This document shows, one piece after another, positions 59,891 to 64,000 of a stretch of DNA of 64,000 nt (its first letter is position 1; every line of letters begins with the position of its first letter). A model generated the notes under the pieces. It was not told where the DNA came from and made no database searches. It worked only from the letters and a program-made list of their open reading frames with translations. Origin of the DNA: Cavia porcellus (taxonomy: Eukaryota; Chordata; Mammalia; Rodentia; Caviidae); the NCBI RefSeq assembly GCF_034190915.1, contig NW_026947485.1, positions 34,051,519-34,115,518 on the forward strand, written 5' to 3'. The position numbers and the translations under genes were made by a program.

Positions 59891-60554
59891 TTGTTCCTGT
59901 CGATTATAATGAGTTGATTTTTTCAATCTCCATTCTTCCAGTCATCAAAAAAAATCACCGATTGCTTTCCAAATAGCATCAATATGTAACAAGATTCAGA
60001 GACGGAAAGACTGGGCAGCACATTCATTTTAAGATTAAGATTTATTGGAACAGCAGCTTTATTCTGGGGGAGAGTCCTCATGTTAATAGTGTTTTTTTGT
60101 TTCTTGAGCTGGAAAAAGATGCCCAGCTACAGAATGCCATTGTCCGGAAAATTAAATAAAATTACAAACAACAGAAAGGGCCTGAAAGTTTCTGAATAGC
60201 TCTGCCATGCAATCATCACAATATAAAAATGAAGACCACTGAACTCTCCAGCATTTGGGCTACAAGCCAAACCTGCTGTGCTCCCAAGAAAATGTAGCAA
60301 GCAGACTGTGTGTGCACTTGTCTAATCGTCCCTGTGTAGCCTCTGGGTCTTCCCCGAAGTCTGTTAGGAGGATGTGACATGAGGAAAGGCGACTGACACT
60401 CTGAATGGTGGAGAAAAGTGGCAACATGATGGAATCCTCCTGAAGTACGTAAGCTGGGAGAAGAAAATGTTGGGGAGAAAAGCTTGTTCCTGAGTTTTAA
60501 CCTCTAATTTAATTTCCTGGGGTTCAAAGAACAATGTGCCCACTATAGCACTCT

Positions 60555-60565
60555 GGTATGCTATT

Positions 60566-60568
<3 letters not shown>
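60555..60568. repeat. left target-site duplication of a retrocopy
   Basis: ggtatgctatttta, repeated exactly at 61256-61269. Confidence 0.88.
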
Positions 60569-60602
<34 letters not shown>

Positions 60603-60605
60603 TTT
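60569..60605. repeat. (TTTA)n microsatellite
   Basis: About nine TTTA units, derived from the retrocopy tail. Confidence 0.95.
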
Positions 60606-61255
60606 AAAGAAAAGGAAACAAAAAAATACATGGAGATAAAAAAAAAAGGGTAGAAATAATACAAAATTACAGAAAAACAAACGGCAAGAAGTCGCTGGTT
60701 GATAAGTCACATACCGTCATCCCAGAAACAGCCGTTCAGGTTATAGAATCAAAGTATTTAGAATGACATTCAAAAAGTGACACTACAAACAGTTTTGCTC
60801 AATGATCGAACAAAAGCTCAATATGGTTATCAGTCCTACACATTTGTTCTACATCTCAAAGAGGGTAAGATTAAACATATCAAAACAGAACAAAACAGTT
60901 AAAAAAACAATTTAAAGAAATACAGATTTCAAAGCAAGTCCACTGGAGATCTTTACCGTCCATCTAACTGTCTCTAGGTTCTTACAAATAGTTGTCCCCA
61001 TCTTCACCCACTTTATATACTTATTGCATATTATAGAACTAATCAAATCATTACAGGATGATGAAGGCTTTTTAGGTCTTCAAGATCTAACATTAGGGAA
61101 GACAATAATAACCACCATCGCATCTCTCATTCTCTTCGTGATAGCTGTCCCCATCTCTACATATGCTGAAATTGAACTCAAGAAACCAATCCAATGTCAT
61201 TCTAATCAGCAAACAACAGTATTGCTAGAATTTATATCATAATGCTACAAAATTA
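60569..61255 (-). mobile_element. retrocopy of an unidentified transcript, minus strand
   Basis: A 687-bp block between exact 14-bp direct repeats. The left edge is a (TTTA)n run, i.e. an A-rich (AAAT)n tail on the minus strand, so an RNA was reverse-transcribed and inserted by L1 machinery. The body matches no repeat I recognise, lacks pol III boxes and has no convincing frame on its sense (minus) strand; it looks like an mRNA 3' UTR. The plus-strand 72-codon frame 61024-61242 is antisense and probably chance. Confidence 0.7.
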
Positions 61256-61269
61256 GGTATGCTATTTTA
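61256..61269. repeat. right target-site duplication of the retrocopy
   Basis: Exact copy of 60555-60568. Confidence 0.88.
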
Positions 61270-62268
61270 AATTAAAGGTGCTTGAAAGGCAGGAGATGCT
61301 GGAAAAGGCATTCAATATTCCCATATCTGTATGAAGTTCAGACTCACCTAAGAAACAATTACCTTTGGTCCCTTCCCTGAGTTTTAATGAACTCAACTCA
61401 CATCTGTGGGAAGGAAGACTAAGGAATATAACCACAGTTAGGCAGAGTTAGTCACAGGTTTCTAAGCCCATTCAATTCCCAAAAGAATCACTTACTATTG
61501 TCTGAACATTAGACCCATGCATTAATCTAAAACCATTTACTACCCCTTAAAATGTCATATTCCCTGTTACCCTCCTCTCTATGAAGAGAGTTACAGAAGC
61601 GGCTAGACTTCACTAGGTCGTTAAGTAATTACACTCCTCTGACTGCTCCCTACACAGGCTAACTAAATTTGTATAAATTTTTCTTCTACCACCCTGTCCT
61701 TTGCCAATTCATTCCAGCAAACCTCCAGAGAGTAGAGGGATTCTCCTTCACCCCTATACATTCATATGGTGTTCAAACTAACAGTTGTCTGGAGATATTT
61801 GGTAAGACAGACCTTGATCAAAAAATAACAGATACAGGGAAAGAAAGTGCTGAGACAAAGACAGCAAAAGAGCACCATCTTCAGAAAAGGTTTTCAGGGG
61901 TTAGTTTCAGCTCCCTTAGAAGAGGAAGACTTGGGATATAGAATGGATGCTTCATTAGTAGCTCCATGCAGACCCAGTCATCGAAGTGACACTTGCAATT
62001 CTGCATGTTCCTGGTGGTGGAGGGCAACGAGGCATTTGCCATTTCCAGATCCTCTGCCAGTGCAGTGGGGACAAAAGGATATTCCCCAACCCTCCTGGAA
62101 GCCACCGCACAGTCCTTGCTTCTGGAAATGGCAGTCCTCATTGGCCATATATTTCCTTTGCTAAGAAGGAGAACACTAAGCCTTCACTCCTTACATCGAT
62201 GCCACAAGCATGCTTCTTGCCTTGCTGAAGCATGTGTTCTGCTAAACTAGCCTAAACACAGCCCAGTG
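61270..62268. other. unassigned sequence
   Basis: No repeat recognised. Overlapping frames near 61850-62230 have no recognisable domain. Confidence 0.35.
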
Positions 62269-62269
62269 C

Positions 62270-62440
62270 AAAGCTGTACATGGAGGGCTTGAGGTCAGAG
62301 ATACATTTTAATCCTGACTCATACACATCAGCTGTGTGATCTTAGCAAGTCCATTGGCTCAGTTTCTTCACTGGTAAAGTGGAATCAGAGTGTTCTCTCA
62401 AAGGTTTGTTAGGAGTCAAGTGAAGTTACAATTGTTCAAA
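62270..62440 (+). mobile_element. MIR SINE
   Basis: gagggcttgaggtcagagat, cagctgtgtgatcttagcaa, ggctcagtttcttcactggt, aaagtggaatcagagtg. Confidence 0.82.
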
Positions 62441-62849
62441 TAATGTGGAAGCAAAATCATTTTTTTACTTTAAAAAACACATTAAAATCAAGAACTGATT
62501 AAAGATTTAAAAAATTTTTTCACAGTTAAGAGAAGTTTTGTTTTGTTTTTGTTTTTACATTTAAGAGAAGGTGACAACTGAGAAAGGCCAGTTTGAACAG
62601 AGCTCATCCCACTTTCCTGAACTCTACTCGTTAGTTCTAATTGCTGCCAACAGTGGCCCGGTGTAGGCGTCCATTTTCCTGACCTCAGCCATTTCATGAA
62701 AACTAAATCAATGTGTGCACACTGCTTCAATACCCTCAGTCATCTGCAAGCTCATGTGTTTCACTGTTCCCATGAGCAGGGCTCCAGACTCTAAAAGGAT
62801 GCTGTGAACATTCCAGGGTGGGGGAAGAGGAAGGCGGTCAAAGGTAGAG

Positions 62850-63000
62850 TGAATAAGATTCACTTAGGTTTCTTGGTCTCATTGTCAGAGATTCTGATTC
62901 ATTAGATCTACAGCGGGCCAATCAGGATGTATTTTAGCAAGAATCCCAAGTAATTCTGAGGCAGGTGATTTTTCTAAGGGCGCATTGAAAAACATTGCTA
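62850..63000 (+). mobile_element. MER5-like hAT-Charlie DNA transposon
   Basis: gagattctgattcattagat, gggccaatcaggatgtattt, cccaagtaattctgaggcag, gcattgaaaaacattgct. Confidence 0.65.
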
Positions 63001-63064
63001 AGGAGTAAATTAAATTGCATGCAATTTAATAAACTAGAGCCCACCTTGAACAATTCACCTTTGT

Positions 63065-63215
63065 TTTAACTTCTAATTTCAAGTTTGAGTCTCAGCTTTG
63101 CATCTTAGCAGCTCTGGGATTCCAGGCAAGTAAGTTTACCTTTATGAATCTGTTTGTTTCCTCAGATGTAAAAGAAGGACAAGCTTTAAATCACTAATGC
63201 TCATAATATTAGTAT
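63065..63215 (+). mobile_element. MIR SINE
   Basis: gtttgagtctcagctttgca, attccaggcaagtaagttta, gtttgtttcctcagatgtaa. Confidence 0.7.
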
Positions 63216-63577
63216 TCTGCTTCTCTCCTTGAACACAGAGAAGACCACGTTTTCAGCTTCTGTGCCTACATGGGGCTATGTATCAAGAGAACCAGTTTGC
63301 AGTCTAAGCAGAATTAAGCCTTACAGTCCCTCTGCTAAAGGGACTCAATCAAAGACCTCTGAATAGGGAGCCTTGTGATGAGGATAGAAGACTACATGCA
63401 CCAGATTCTCACACCCTAGTCATGTAAGAACAGAAGTCTTTACACGACTTTTGACTAAAAAGAAAATATCTCTAAAGCCCTTTGATAAAATTAGAAACAA
63501 CATAGTGGGAGTCTTTGGAGAAATAATCGAGTACAGTAATGCTTATTATTGAGTAATTCTAATTAGAGTGCAGATGT
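63216..63577. other. unassigned sequence
   Basis: Nothing recognised. Confidence 0.35.
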
Positions 63578-63591
63578 TAATTACCTGCCCC

Positions 63592-63691
63592 AGCTGGGGA
63601 TTTAGCTCAGTGGTATAAGCGCCTGCCTTGTAAGCAGGCAATCGTGAGTTCGATCCCTGGTACTGATTAAAAAAAAAAAAAAAGTGTAATA
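63592..63691 (+). mobile_element. young tRNA-like SINE
   Basis: agctggggatttagctcagt, cgcctgccttgtaagcaggc, gtgagttcgatccctggtac and A tail. Exact 14-bp target-site duplication taattacctgcccc at 63578-63591 and 63692-63705. The loop base change makes cttgtaa. Confidence 0.9.
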
Positions 63692-63716
63692 TAATTACCT
63701 GCCCCTAAAAGGCAGA

Positions 63717-63735
63717 TACACACACACACACAACC
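63717..63735. repeat. (CA)n microsatellite
   Basis: Short CA run just after the SINE, followed by interrupted CA-rich text. Confidence 0.9.
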
Positions 63736-63819
63736 ACACACAATCACCTTTTAGGTTGAACAACCCAATTACAGACTATATAACACGCAGGAAGACATAA
63801 GTACATAGAAATTGTGACC

Positions 63820-64000
63820 TCCTTCTGTCTAAAACATATGAAGAATTAAAAAAATCAGACCCCCAAAATTCAAAGATCCAATCCAAAAATGGGCATCTGA
63901 GATGAACAAATACAAATGGCAAGTAAATACATGAAAAAATGTTCATTATCATTACTCATTAGAGAAATGCAACTTAAAACCACACTGAGATTCCATCTCA
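63820..64000 (+). mobile_element. young 5'-truncated L1 (ORF2 C-terminal part), runs off the window
   Basis: Closely matches 5900-6095 of the full-length L1 (tctaaaacatatgaagaatt, gatccaatccaaaaatgggc, aaaaccacactgagattcca). About 25 bases present in the full-length copy after 63904 are missing. The 3' end is outside the window. Confidence 0.88.

Noticed and set aside
61024..61242. 72-codon plus-strand frame with a hydrophobic stretch
   Set aside because: Lies antisense in the retrocopy, judged by its tail direction.

Overview
This window is mammalian nuclear DNA, almost certainly from a rodent. It carries many 7SL-derived B1 SINEs, several with the rodent-type internal duplication, together with B1-ID dimers, ID-like tRNA SINEs and several ages of LINE-1 (L1). 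Older mammal-wide repeats lie beneath these: MIR, L2, MaLR LTRs, MER5-like and Tigger-like DNA transposons. The youngest SINE is a tRNA-like family whose body ends in GGTACCGATAAAAATGAAAA. It is not the usual murine, squirrel or guinea-pig ID form, so a non-murine rodent is likely. A castorimorph such as beaver is possible, but I cannot prove that. I recognise no host protein-coding exon; the window reads as intergenic or deep intronic sequence.

Layout. 1-0.8 kb is unassigned sequence and a B1-ID dimer. 0.8-9.8 kb is a decayed class II endogenous retrovirus (two LTR-related segments and pol remnants). It is interrupted by a full-length young L1 (1006-7777, exact 14-bp target-site duplication), by two copies of the young SINE (one inside the L1 3' UTR) and by a 45-bp piece of 5S rRNA. 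9.8-22.5 kb is mostly old sequence with MIR, MaLR, B1 and L1 3' fragments, plus a CpG-rich patch with an exact CTCF consensus at 17308. 23.4-30.4 kb is an old, near full-length L1 broken by a SINE, two B1s and an LTR-like insertion. 31.5-34.3 kb is an ancient L1M followed by a MaLR LTR. 37.9-44.6 kb holds L2, MIR, nested minus-strand L1s, an ERV1-like LTR and a MER5-like element. 49-54.2 kb is a third old L1, oddly missing its 3' end. 55-64 kb holds a Tigger-like element, ID SINEs, MIRs, an unidentified retrocopy with a 14-bp target-site duplication (60569-61255), a last young SINE and the start of a young L1 fragment that runs off the window.

How the parts work together. The only intact long reading frame with a recognised function is L1 ORF1 (1660-2712). 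ORF2 of the same element is broken by a TGA codon and a 1-nt frameshift, and its reverse-transcriptase FADD motif has become FADE. The element therefore cannot move itself, although it keeps a CpG-rich, monomer-repeat 5' end that may still act as a promoter. Exact target-site duplications around the SINEs, L1 and retrocopy show that L1-type machinery was active in this lineage. The nesting gives a relative order: ERV, then L1, then SINE.
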